Source: Sordaria brevicollis (taxonomy: Eukaryota > Ascomycota > Sordariomycetes > Sordariales > Sordariaceae). From it: a stretch of DNA of 64,000 bases. The notes under the pieces were generated by a model. The model was not told the origin of the DNA, did no database searches, and saw only the letters and a list, made by a program, of their open reading frames with translations. A program made the translations under genes and the position numbers. This document shows positions 49,984-59,869 of the stretch, piece after piece (position 1 is the stretch's first letter; the number at the start of each line of letters is the position of its first letter). The stretch spans positions 930,001 to 994,000 of the forward strand of contig JAUTDP010000006.1 of assembly GCA_033439795.1 (NCBI GenBank). The letters are read 5' to 3'.

Positions 49984-52363
49984 ATGCTTCGCTCCAGGAG
50001 AGGCACACTTGACTCCATTCCCTGCTCACCACATGGGACTGACACGGACTTCGAGAGGCGCGGCAGCGATCAGTCCAGCACTTCAATGGTTCTTCCTTAC
50101 AGATCCAGCACCAAGGCTACCTGGACACTACCAACAGCATTATCACCAGCACCTGCACCAGCAAGCCCAAAACTGAAGCCTGAGAGAACTCATGTGCGAC
50201 TTCGAAGCGACTCGGCCCTCTCGATGCATACAAGCAAGTCATCGTTCCGTCACTACCCAGACAGCAGGTCAGAAAGCCCAATGAACTCACCTTGGTACTG
50301 GAAGAAGGGAAATGATATCGATGCCGCTAGCACCATCGATACCATCTCCTTGGGTGGCACTACGAGTGTGGCCTCAAGTGACCATGCCCATTATGCTGGC
50401 TCGATCCCTAGCCTCTTTGATCGTGCGGTGATCAAGATGGTTTTATTAGACCCGGAAGTAGGGAGCAAGTTGCGCGCCTTTGCGGATGCCAGGGGTTATT
50501 CGGTCGACGTGGACCTTCTTGTAAAGGTATGTTCATCATGCTATTTCCAACATTGACCCGATATCGAGCATGTTATTAACAACATAATCCCAGGCGGACC
50601 AGTACACCGGCGCCATCGACATTTTGAGAGGCCTAACAGAGCATGTCTCAACCTACTTGGAAGTTCCGGCAACATCCACCATGGACACTCCTTACACATA
50701 TCCACTTGCTTTCAAGACAAACACGAAGCAGTGTGCTCGAAATGCGCTGCCGTCACTGGAAAGGCTGTACCGTGAAGCCAAGTTTGCAGCTGAAGAGCGA
50801 CTTGTCAATGACCTCTACCCCGAGTTTGTCAAGTCTCAGCTTGCGGACCGTCTGAAGGCTTCTCTATCCGTCACTCAATCCTCCTCGACCAACTCATTCA
50901 AGCCAACTTACCCTGGCCTCGGCAGCGCCTTCTGTCTGACCGACTCTTGGAAGCCTGATAACCCTTTGGTCTTTGCGTCCGAAGGATTTATGAGCATGTA
51001 TGGCTATGAGAGACATGAGGTATTCAACAACAACTGCAGATTCATGCAAGGCCACTTGACCAGCGGTGACGCCGTCCGTCAAATACGGAACGCAGTCTTT
51101 ACGGGGCAAGAACACACTGAGCTGGTCGTCAACTATCACAAAGATGGAACTCCGTTTTGGAACTTCTTGTTTATCTGCCCACTGGTGGAAGATGGTATTG
51201 TGCGTTACTGTCTCGGTGGTCAGGTCGACATATCCAAAGGTATGGGCACAGGACATCGGGACATCTTGGATCTTCTTAATTTCGAGACCAGTGAGGTGAA
51301 AAGTGTACCAAGGACGCCCGAGGAGATACCCGAATGTTCAGCTCAGCAGCCCATCATACACATCGAGGAACCCCATCTCACGGATGAGAAGACTGCAGCC
51401 ATACCTCGACGATCTCACCGACAGCGTCTATTCGATCGCTTTCTTCCGAAGAAGCATGTACCTGACAACAGCCACGGAGAGTCTCGACCGAAGTATTCGA
51501 CCATGTCCATGAATAGTAGAATGTCACCATCGCCCACCCCTATGGATGGTTACGTCAAGGAATGGGGCATCTCAAACCCTTTCCATGATCGCCATCAAGT
51601 TGAACCCGAACTTCTTCGGCCTCCACCAAGCACACCAACGCCTTACTCGTGCTTCTTCGTGATGCGCTACGTTCCTTCACCTTCGACGTCCTTTCACATC
51701 TTCCCTCATCAGACCAACGACAAGCGTCACTCCCGGCTTCCGCACCTCCCTGTCGCCTTCTGCTCTGCCGAAGCACTCGACTTCCTCGGTCTGAAGGGTC
51801 ATGACCCGTCCATCGTCCATTCTCGATCCATCTTCTCGCTCCTTGTGTGTGCCACAAGCTCGACCGACCTGGTCGAAAAGACGTTCCGGTCTAGCGTCTT
51901 GGAAAGCATGGCGGCAGGCGAATCCATCTCGCTTGAGATATCCACATTGGATGGCCCAATCTCATCCACCACTAGCACTACTCCCAGTCCTAGTCCCAGT
52001 CCAACTCCTTCAAGCAAACTTTCCCTCTTCTCCCACACTCGTGCGCGCAGCCGTAGTAACGTGGGTTTGGGCGGTCGTGATTCGCCAACAGCATGTGGAA
52101 GGGACGGGGCCTTGTCAGCAGCCGGTTCTGAATATCATCGGCCATCTACCTCTAGGTTGTTTAGTGATAAGCTGAAGGAGCACGGCGCCGAAAAATTTGG
52201 GAACATCTTCAGGCTCGCAGGGCATGAGAAAACCCAAGGGGCGGGTGGACAGAAACAGCAACTTAAGGGCAGGAAGTTGAGCAGTCACTGGACGGCGTTA
52301 AAGGATGCCGAGGGAAAGGTGGCTTGGGTGGTGATGATTTTGACATCTGTTGCTGTTGCTTGA
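49984..52363 (+). CDS. RGS-LOV protein (blue-light sensor fused to RGS domain)
   Basis: Exons 49984-50526 and 50594-52363 join to 770 residues, joining LLVK to ADQYTG with a GTATGT donor and CAG acceptor. Residues 1-140 are Ser/Pro-rich. Residues about 145-275 resemble a divergent RGS domain (LFDRAVIKMVLLDPEVGSKL, then ERLVNDLYPEFVKSQLADRL). Residues about 290-400 form a LOV/PAS domain with the flavin-adduct cysteine in NNNCRFMQG (Cys329), followed by QIRNAV, DGTPFWNFLFICPL and GGQVDISKG. RGS-LOV proteins of ascomycetes bind flavin, and in Botrytis one member moves to the membrane in blue light. A role in light-controlled G-protein or lipid signalling is inferred. The C-terminal half contains a possible second, split PAS-like fold. 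The start at 49984 is the first in-frame ATG. Confidence 0.88.
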
Positions 52364-52432
52364 GCAATTCATGGCGATTATAGGGCCTTTTCGTCCACAC
52401 CAGACAGCAAGTGTCACACCAGCGGTCAGCGG

Positions 52433-53012
52433 GATCGGCTGGTCCCGAATGGAATTGGTCGAGGTCCAGATCAGGGCAGATGTATGTAGATGTATGTACG
52501 ATGTGGGCAGTTCGGATCAACTTGGGCTTCAAGTTAGTGAAGTTGCATTCGGAAAGTCTCCCGTGAGAACACTCACCAGCTTCTCCAAAACCATTGGAGA
52601 ATTGGAGGATGGCTGGAGTCGGGATGAACTGACGGCTCGACGGATGAACGAAAGATCGCCATCAATGGTGGTTAGCCTTAAACGCCTAGGAAATTCCCAT
52701 ACAACACATAACAGGATGATAATAACACTGCCCGATCTTGTGTACAGTTCCACTGAGACAAAGATCGCTTTTTCGATCCAATCGTGAAAATCAACTGTGT
52801 TGGCATTTGTCGAGGTCAAAGCTTTCGGAGTTGTTCAGTTAAGAGAGGGTAGCTCCAAAACCCATGACGTCACCAACCGTCCCCCTGCTTCCCAAAACGG
52901 CAAAAAGCAAATAAAGCACCACATATTGCAGTCGGTCTATGATGACGATTGCCCGCGGATTGAGGAGAATGAGACGGAAAGAACGGTCTGCGCTGGAACA
53001 AATGTTCGGATC
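52433..53012 (+). promoter_or_regulatory. GATC-rich region upstream of bli-3, candidate light-response elements
   Basis: Eight GATC sites lie between the RGS-LOV stop and the bli-3 start, at 52433, 52469, 52515, 52654, 52734, 52763, 52775 and 53009. About three are expected by chance in 787 bases. The pair at 52763 and 52775 (GATCGC, then GATCCA) is spaced 12 bases apart, like the paired GATC boxes bound by the White Collar complex. Binding is inference. Confidence 0.4.
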
Positions 53013-53105
53013 CTTACATCATGTACTGTGTAGGCAGAAGGCGGGTGCGAGTGCAATTGGATGAAAGGGAGGAAGAAGGCGGGGAAGTTCAAACACTCGC
53101 GTCTC

Positions 53106-53112
53106 TTATATA
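53106..53112 (+). promoter_or_regulatory. TATA box of bli-3
   Basis: TTATATA lies 39-45 bases before the ATG at 53151, so a start site about 30 bases downstream would leave a very short leader for the long form. Confidence 0.5.
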
Positions 53113-53150
53113 GCAGACAGACCTCTCCTTCCCACCCCTCGAATACAATC

Positions 53151-54041
53151 ATGAGAACCATTTTCACCAGAGCACTTTGTGCAGCAAGTAAACCATCAAC
53201 AATACCAGCAACAACAACAACAAGAACCATCTTCCAAGCACTTCCCTCACTGCAACACAGCAGCATCATATCACAAAGACCCTATACCACTACCAACTCC
53301 AGAAAACAACAAGTCAAAATGTCCGGCAACAACGGTGGTTTCTCCAACGCCGACACCGGCAGCAAGCCGGCCGACCCCTACAAGAAGGCCAACCTCGACA
53401 CCGAGGTTCCCCTCGAGCAAAAGATCAAGGACCTCACTGGCTTCATGACGGGCAACAAGTTCAGCATGATGACCACTCGCGACGCCAAGACTGGATATCT
53501 CTTGTCTCGCTGCATGGCGCTGGCCGCTACTGTATGTTTTACCACTTAACCGTCTTCCCCAGCTCCTCACCTTGGAATCAAATGTCACTCACACCATGTG
53601 TGCCGCAACGAATAGGAAAACGGCGGCATCGACCTCCTCTTCCATACCAACACCGAAAGTGGCAAGACGGATGATTTGAGCAGCGACCAACACATCAACA
53701 TCTCGTTCCTCAACAGCACGACGGGCGACTGGGCCTCAGTCAGCGGCACGGCCAGCATCGTGACAGACCGCGGCCTGGTCAAGCAGCACTACAGCCCCCA
53801 GCTCAAGGCGTGGCTTGGTGATCTCGGCGACGGCGTCCACGACGGCGGCCCGGAGGACCCTCGCATTGGCATCATCCGCGTGAAGATGGTGACGGCTCAC
53901 TACGCCATCTCGACCAAGAACATTGTCGGCAAGGTGGCGGATGTGGCGCAGGGCGCCATCACGGGGAAGCCAGCGTCGGTGAACAAGTTGCGCGAGATTA
54001 GCGAGCAGGAGGTGCAGTCTTGGAGGTCGTCGGCTCACTAA
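53151..54041 (+). CDS. bli-3: Blue-light-inducible protein BLI-3 (FMN-binding split-barrel family)
   Basis: Exons 53151-53531 and 53616-54041 join to 268 residues. From the second in-frame ATG (53319, residue 57) the sequence starts MSGNNGGFSNADTGSKPADP, which I recognise as Neurospora BLI-3. The fold is that of the general-stress FMN/pyridoxamine-phosphate-oxidase-like barrel, with MTTRDAKTGYLLSRCMAL and NINISFLNSTTGDWASVSGT. The exact substrate is not known. Residues 1-56 are basic, Ser/Thr-rich and lack acids (MRTIFTRALCAASK…SQRPYTTTNSRK), resembling a mitochondrial presequence, so two products may be made. The 84-nt intron has a GTATGT donor. Confidence 0.9.
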
Positions 54042-54282
54042 AGTGTTTTGAGCTGGGCGTGGGGATGGAATCGATGATTAATGAGATCAAATGATGAATA
54101 ATGAACGACGCCTAGTAGCCAATTTCTTAGTTAGCAAGTCCGAGTTAACAATGACGTGCTGGAAACGCGCTGTCTGATCGACTCGTTCACGACTATACCT
54201 GGAACCAGGCGCTAGCAATATTAGCACAAGAAGTTAAATTAATCGGATATCTTGAGAAACAAGGGAAAACTTTTTTAACCGT
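54042..54282. other. Convergent 3' region of bli-3 and dph5
   Basis: The stretch is AT-richer than the flanking genes, with no ORF, and carries the 3' flanks of both genes. Confidence 0.5.
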
Positions 54283-55296
54283 CTACTGCTTTCCGCAGTA
54301 CTCAGCCTTCCATATCCTGTCCCAGTTCTCCTTGTTAACCGCAAACTCCCTCACAAAGTCATGCTCGAGCTCGTGCGTCCTCCTTCCGAGAAGGATCAAG
54401 CTGTGCAGCGGGGGACCCAGCAGATCATCAGCATCGCAGAGCTCCTTGAGCGTGCCCGACACAAACTTCTCCGTCTTGCCACCGACGCGGGCGCAACCAA
54501 TGGCCAAAGACTCGGGGCCATACACGCCCTCCTGCTTCTCCTCCTCAATCTCCAGCATCTGCTGCGCGCAGGTGCCAACCGTCATGTACCTAGGCGGCTC
54601 GTAGATCTTGCGGCCGCGCGCCATGTTCTCTAGGCTCTGCTCCTTGACCTTGATATCCAGCAGCACGAGCGTGTGCAGTCCAATGGAGCGGTTCTCCTTG
54701 ATGCGATCGTAGAAGCTAGCGGGCCTCCAGTTGTCGAGGAAAAACACCATGGAGACCGTCTGACCGAAATTGTACAGCTGCAGGCCCGCGGCGCCGATGC
54801 CGCTCATGATGGAGGCGTTGGGCACGGTGCGCACCTGGATGCCCAGCTCGCGGGCGCGCAGGACCAGGTCGGTGTGCGTGGTGGCGCCAAAGGGATCGCC
54901 GACAACGCAGAAGGCTACGTCGACTTTGTCGGCGTCGCGAAGGATCTCGTCGCTGTTGGACTCGACCATCTCGCGGTCGGCGACGACGATGGGGCGGCCA
55001 TAGTAGGATTCCTACTGAGGAGAAGGGTGGTGGTTAGTATGGGCATTGGCTAATGGGGGTTGAGGTAAGGTGAAGGGGAAGCTTCAGAGGGGGCGGCGGG
55101 AAGCTGAGAAGGTGGGAAAATATGAAGATGGCGACGACGGCGACGGCACAATGGAACGTACAAGAGTAGCCTGGTCCACAAGGAGGATGCTGGTGTAAGC
55201 CTCGAGGTAGACACGCTCGGCCTTCTTGACAACCTCGAGACCCTTGACGGTAATATCCGTCTCGTCGGAGAGACCGAGACCAACGAGGTACAACAT
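54283..55296 (-). CDS. dph5: Diphthine methyl ester synthase DPH5
   Basis: Exons 55296-55162 and 55011-54283 join in phase 0 to 287 residues, the usual length. The N-terminus [20 protein letters not shown], the segment [15 protein letters not shown] spanning just after the intron, [19 protein letters not shown] and [22 protein letters not shown] are classic for this tetrapyrrole-methylase-fold enzyme. It uses S-adenosylmethionine to methylate the modified histidine of translation elongation factor 2, the second step towards diphthamide, in the cytoplasm. The 150-nt intron has a GTACGT donor, an ACTAACC branch site and a TAG acceptor. It shares a 506-bp divergent promoter region with snu23. 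Confidence 0.95.
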
Positions 55297-55802
55297 CTTG
55301 ACTGCGGATTGGGATTTGGCGATCTAGGATGGAGGAAGGGTACCTTGATGTCCGGGACGAAAGCTGTTCCCTCGTGGTGGGGGAGAAATTGGAATTTGAG
55401 GGTGGGTCCGAAGCTGCCGATAAGAAAAAACGCGGGGAGATAAGGCGGATCGAGACAGGGGTCAAGGTACCTTTTTAGCGTTGTGCCCCGCTAATGGCGG
55501 TTTGCCCCACTTGAACTTGACCCCTTGTCGTTGAGTTGCCCGGCAGGCAGCGCGTTCTGGCGCGCTATCGTTTAATTGATTTCCATCTGTGAAGGACGGG
55601 AACATTCCCTGGCCAACTTAGGTTTCTCCATCATATCCATCACGGTTCTCAAATCCGTCATCCTCGAGTCCAAAGCATCTATCTAGCTTTGCTGAATCAA
55701 CGAAACTACACTCGTTTTAGTCTTGATCTCATACCAACAACCCTTCTCGACCCAATTGCGCAACACAAATAGCAAATTAAAACTCCTTCAAAATCCGCCA
55801 CC
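55297..55802. promoter_or_regulatory. Divergent promoter region of dph5 and snu23
   Basis: 506 bases separate the two start codons. No TATA box was seen, which fits two housekeeping genes. The start at 55803 has the strong context CACC-ATG. Confidence 0.5.
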
Positions 55803-56510
55803 ATGTCCAAAAACTCGTCCGCCTACGGCCAAGCTGCTGGCGACACCGACTTCCGCAAAAAGTACGATCTCGACGAATATGCCGCCAAGGCGCGCGACCG
55901 CGAGGAGGCCGAGAAGGAGGAGCGCAAGGCGCGGTGGGAAGCCAAGATGGCCGGCAAGAAATACTACAAGCCCCTCGAGGGTCATGAAACTTTAACGACC
56001 GCTCGATCGGGCCACCAAGATTTCAGCAAGCTGGTCGGCACAACGATGCTGGTGCCCGCGGGCGCTGGTGTGGGAAAGCGCGGTCGAGGTGCCGGTATCT
56101 ACTGCGAGGCTTGCGACCTGACCTTCAAGGATAACTTGCAGTGGATCGAGCATACGAATAGTATGCAGCATCAGCGGAATACGGGACATACGGGCGAGGT
56201 GCGGAAGGCTACGGCGGCGGAGGTCCACGAAAGGATCGAGCAGCTGTGGGAGAAGATGCAGGAGAGGAAGAGGGAGCAGGTTGTCAGTCTTCAGGAGAGG
56301 TTGGAGGTGAGGAAGATTGAAGATGAGAAGGAGAGGGAGGAGAAGAGAAGGAAGAGGAAAGAGGCGGAGGAAAGGAAGAGGTTGGCGCTAGAGGAGGCGG
56401 AGAAGGCCAAGACGAATTATGGTGAGGATGTGAGGATTGAGGGCGAGCATGATGAGGATGATATGATGGCTGCTATGGGGTTTACGGGGTTCGGAGCTCC
56501 GAAAAAGTAG
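55803..56510 (+). CDS. snu23: U4/U6.U5 tri-snRNP zinc-finger protein SNU23/ZMAT2
   Basis: A single exon encodes 235 residues. The N-terminus (DTDFRKKYDLDEYAAKAR, then KKYYKPLEGHE) is typical of ZMAT2/Snu23. A matrin-type C2H2 finger of form CX2CX12HX5H starts at about residue 101 (YCEACDLTFKDNLQWIEH). It is followed by a long charged coiled coil (about 140-205) and an acidic, Met-rich tail (DEDDMMAAMGFTGFG). In yeast and humans the protein belongs to the pre-catalytic spliceosome and acts near the 5' splice site and U6 in the nucleus. Length agrees with the family. Lack of introns is notable but not unusual. Confidence 0.92.
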   Translation: MSKNSSAYGQAAGDTDFRKKYDLDEYAAKARDREEAEKEERKARWEAKMAGKKYYKPLEGHETLTTARSGHQDFSKLVGTTMLVPAGAGVGKRGRGAGIYCEACDLTFKDNLQWIEHTNSMQHQRNTGHTGEVRKATAAEVHERIEQLWEKMQERKREQVVSLQERLEVRKIEDEKEREEKRRKRKEAEERKRLALEEAEKAKTNYGEDVRIEGEHDEDDMMAAMGFTGFGAPKK

Positions 56511-57329
56511 GCTGGCTTGCACTTTGCGGAGGCGGGATCTTGGGAAAGCTATCGGCTGTACCCGTACGGACCAAGCTTTCTCTCTTGGTCTTTGCCTGCA
56601 ACATCATTTTCTGAAAGTCCCTGGTTGTTTGGGCAAGATATCAAACATGGCATTGGGCGGCGTTCTGGAGCTGGGGTTTTCTTTGGGTGTTTGATAGTTT
56701 AGACGGCATTCTGGCTTGGAGATTGTTGGGGATACCAACGCTCTTGATTTGGTACTTGAAATCAACTAGTTCCGTTTGACATGAACGGTTCTACTTTCAG
56801 GAGATTTTCTTGCAAAATGCCATGGTGTTCCACTCGGTCAGATTGATGCCATTCCTCTTGCCCATGATGACAACGGCCCCACTATCCGTTGCGGAGGGAT
56901 CGAGAGTGCCGGTGGGGCCGAGAGCACGGTGCCGGACCGCAGGAGCGATCCCCGCCCCGCCCCTCCAACTGGATCTACGTCGACCGAGTGTCGTGGGCTT
57001 GATCCGATTTCCCAACATTGACACTTCACCAGAGACCAGCGCCACTCTGCAGTCCAGCGAGAAATTTTCACAGCATCGATAAGGGTCATCATTATTCAGC
57101 TGCCTAAGCTTTGTCAAGCGTAACCAAAACATCCTTTCCCTCTTCTTTCCAACCAGCATCACCGTACTGCTCTTCCGCCTGCAGAAACGTCGACGTTTGC
57201 ATTGCATCTGACAGCAACCTCCGTCCCTGGAAAAGCATCCGTCCTTCTTGCTCTTACCGGCTGTCAAGGAAGACACCCCAAAGTACAACACGAGCAGATA
57301 TCGACAGTGTCAAGACTCAGCAAATCACA
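56511..57329. other. Intergenic region between snu23 and the E2 gene
   Basis: It contains the snu23 3' flank and the E2 leader. Overlapping ORFs on both strands between 56800 and 57290 lack any pattern. Confidence 0.5.
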
Positions 57330-58129
57330 ATGGCTCAATCATCAGCTGCGGCGACGCAACTGCGGAAGGAGTTTAAGCAGATGCAGAAGGACACCGACAT
57401 CCCTGGGATATCATGCGGTCTGGTGAACGACAACAACATCTTTGAGTGGGAGGTGATGCTGATGATTCCTGATGAGGTCAAATACTATGGAGGTTCGTTT
57501 CCGTCTCCCCATCCCACTCCTCTCCCTCTCCCTTTTCCGTTCTGGCGGGCTCTTTGTCCCTTTATGCCCCCTCCAACAACACAGCACTCCTTGCTTCCTA
57601 TCCACAGATCCTTCGGTCAAGCTGTCAGCCAGCATGCCAGAAGCACGCTATGCACTGAATTATCATCATCATTCCATTCCCATTCGCCTCGCCGTACTCT
57701 GCAGCACCTAAATTTACCTCTACATCTACTTACACCGACCGCTAACATCTCGCAAACAAAACAGGAGGCAACTTCCGCGCCCACCTCGTCTTCCCACCCA
57801 ACTACCCGCTCATGCCGCCAACCTTCACCTTCCAGTCGCCAATCCCTTTCCATCCCAACATCTACCCCACTGGCGAGCTCTGCATCAGCATCCTGCACCC
57901 GCCCGAGGAGGACCGGTACGGGTACGAGGACGCGTCGGAGCGGTGGACGCCGGCGCGCTCGCCCGAGAAGGTGCTCCTGAGCATTATCTCCCTCTTTAGC
58001 GACCCGAACCCGGATAGCCCGGCCAATGTCGAGGCGGCAAGACTCCTGAGGGAGGAGAAGGAGGGGAAACACAAGGAGTTCAGGAAGAGGTGTAGGGCTT
58101 GTGTGAGGGAGAGTTTGGGGGAGGAGTGA
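57330..58129 (+). CDS. Ubiquitin-conjugating enzyme E2, UBC7/UBE2G type
   Basis: Exons 57330-57492 and 57765-58129 join to 175 residues. The UBC fold is clear: FEWEVMLMIPD, NFRAHLVFPPNYPLMPPTF, then the active-site motif HPNIYPTGELCISIL with Cys94. The acidic loop insertion right after it (EEDRYGYEDASERW) is the hallmark of the UBC7/UBE2G group, followed by SPEKVLLSIISLFSDPN. Members of this group build Lys48 chains, often in ER-associated degradation with membrane-bound E3 ligases. Which of the two UBE2G subtypes this is cannot be decided by eye. The intron is long for this genome (272 nt) and uses an unusual GTTCGT donor, with GCTAACA and ACAG at its 3' end. The frame and the conserved GG-NF junction support it. 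Confidence 0.9.
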
Positions 58130-58752
58130 AGTGATTCAGGGCGTCTGTGGGAAGGTTTGGCTTGGGGAGATTGTGCCAGGTGGAATGTGATGGACTGGAA
58201 GAAGATACGGGATGCGATGTGAAGAAGCGATTTTGTGTTTGGGTTTCCAAGGGATATATTTTAGCGAAATGATATGAAGTTCCACCAGAGATGTGCCATG
58301 GAGGGGAACGTGAAGTCAAGAGGACAGTTGGTTTATGCTTGTGAGTAGCTACGCCGGGAAGCTGACTTTGCGAGCAAGCAACAGGCCAAGAGATCGACAT
58401 ATGGACCTCAGACACTATCGAGGACAACATGATGAGCACAGGTTGATTTTAAGCATCGTATTCATACTAAGATAGACTTTTGGTGACATAGCAAAAAGGC
58501 CCGTTTATACCTTCTCTAACCAAGAACATATCTAAAAGGAAAATGCAAGACCAAACTCCCAGGCACCGCTGCCGCCCATACTATATAACATCGCCAACAT
58601 CAACAACATAATCTCTGTCCTCAAGCCCAGACGACAGGCTCAGACATGGCTCAACCAACAAAGGGTATATATACCAGAAATAGTAACACATCCTGCTCTT
58701 CCCGAAATGCCTTTCTCATCCCATCTCATCCCCACTCCTTCAGACTTCAGGC
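58130..58752. other. Convergent 3' region of the E2 and carrier genes
   Basis: Both genes end here. No ORF or repeat is supported. Confidence 0.5.
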
Positions 58753-59869
58753 TTAGTTGAAAGCCTTGTTCATAGCCTGATGCGCCAACTCGACACCCAA
58801 GAAGGTAGCAGCATTAGCAGGCACCGCTCTGGCCAGCGCCGGCGCAAAGCCAGGGAAGAACGCCTTGTAACCACCCGCCCGGTAAAGCTGCTTGACAACG
58901 CCGCCAATCGTCACGTTACCCTCCGCAGTCTGCAGCCTGCTCTTGACGGTATCGATCGGGAACACAGGGATCCACATAGCCACACCAGCGCCCGCACCAG
59001 CGACCGTGATAGCGCCCAGGCTGAGCTTGCCGCTCGCCTCGCCCGTGACGGGGTCCTTGGGCGTCAGCGCCTTCTTGATGTACTCGTACGCGGCGAAGTA
59101 AGCGGCGGAACCGGGACCATCGCGGGCAAGAGTGGCGACGGAACCGCGGAAGACGGAGCGGACGCCGCCTTCCTTGTAGAGCTGACGGACTACGTCCATG
59201 CCGCCAGAGTACTTTGGCTTTTCGCCGGGGGCGAGCTTCTGCTGGCCTTGCACCTGGAGGATGACCTTGACGCGCTCGAAGGGGGCGGTGATGGCGGTCA
59301 TGGGGATGGCGGAGAAGAAGCCGGCGGCGGAGACCTGGGCGATGGAGAGGTTGCCGTCGGCGGGGACGGTGGAGGTGGCGCGGACGATTTGCTTGCCGAG
59401 GTCGTAGCCCCAGAAGGAAACGGCGACTAGTTACATGCCCGTTAGTAAAAAAGGATAGAAAAAGGAGGGGAAGAGGGAGGGGAAGGGAGACAAAAAAAAA
59501 AAAAAAGGACATACACATGGGAGTAACGCCCACAAGCGGCGCAGAAACACCGGCGTAGAGACCCCTCCTCAGACCATCCTTGGCAATGGACTTCTTGACC
59601 ACGTCAATGGCACCGGTGTAGACGCCCTTCTCGGCCGTTTGGAGGCGGACCTTGGCCAGATCAAAGGGGTGGCCGACGACGACGGCGCAGACACCACCGA
59701 AACCACCAGCCACAAACGACCTAAGCTGGGAAGCGCCAGCAGAGGCGGCGGCCTTGGCCTCGGCCTTGATCTCGGCCTTGAGCTCCTCCTTGGTCTCGGG
59801 GATGTGAGGGAGCTTGTCGGCGACGACCTGCTGGATCTTCTCGGTTGGCGAGGAGGTGGTTGAAGACAT
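58753..59869 (-). CDS. Mitochondrial carnitine/acylcarnitine carrier (SLC25 family)
   Basis: Exons 59869-59515 and 59426-58753 join (phase 1, an ATG-TTC junction) to 342 residues. Three carrier repeats each show the signature PX(D/E)XX(K/R): HPFDLAKVRLQ, APFERVKVILQ and FPIDTVKSRLQ. SFVAGGFGGVCAVVVGHPFD, MDVVRQLYKEGGVRSVFRG and PANAATFLGVELA are typical of the Crc1/AcuH carnitine carriers. It exchanges acylcarnitine for carnitine across the inner mitochondrial membrane for fatty-acid and acetyl-unit use. An N-terminal extension of about 45 residues is rich in Lys, Glu and Ala, as in other filamentous fungi. The 88-nt intron has a GTATGT donor followed by a run of T. Substrate specificity is by family resemblance. 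Confidence 0.9.
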
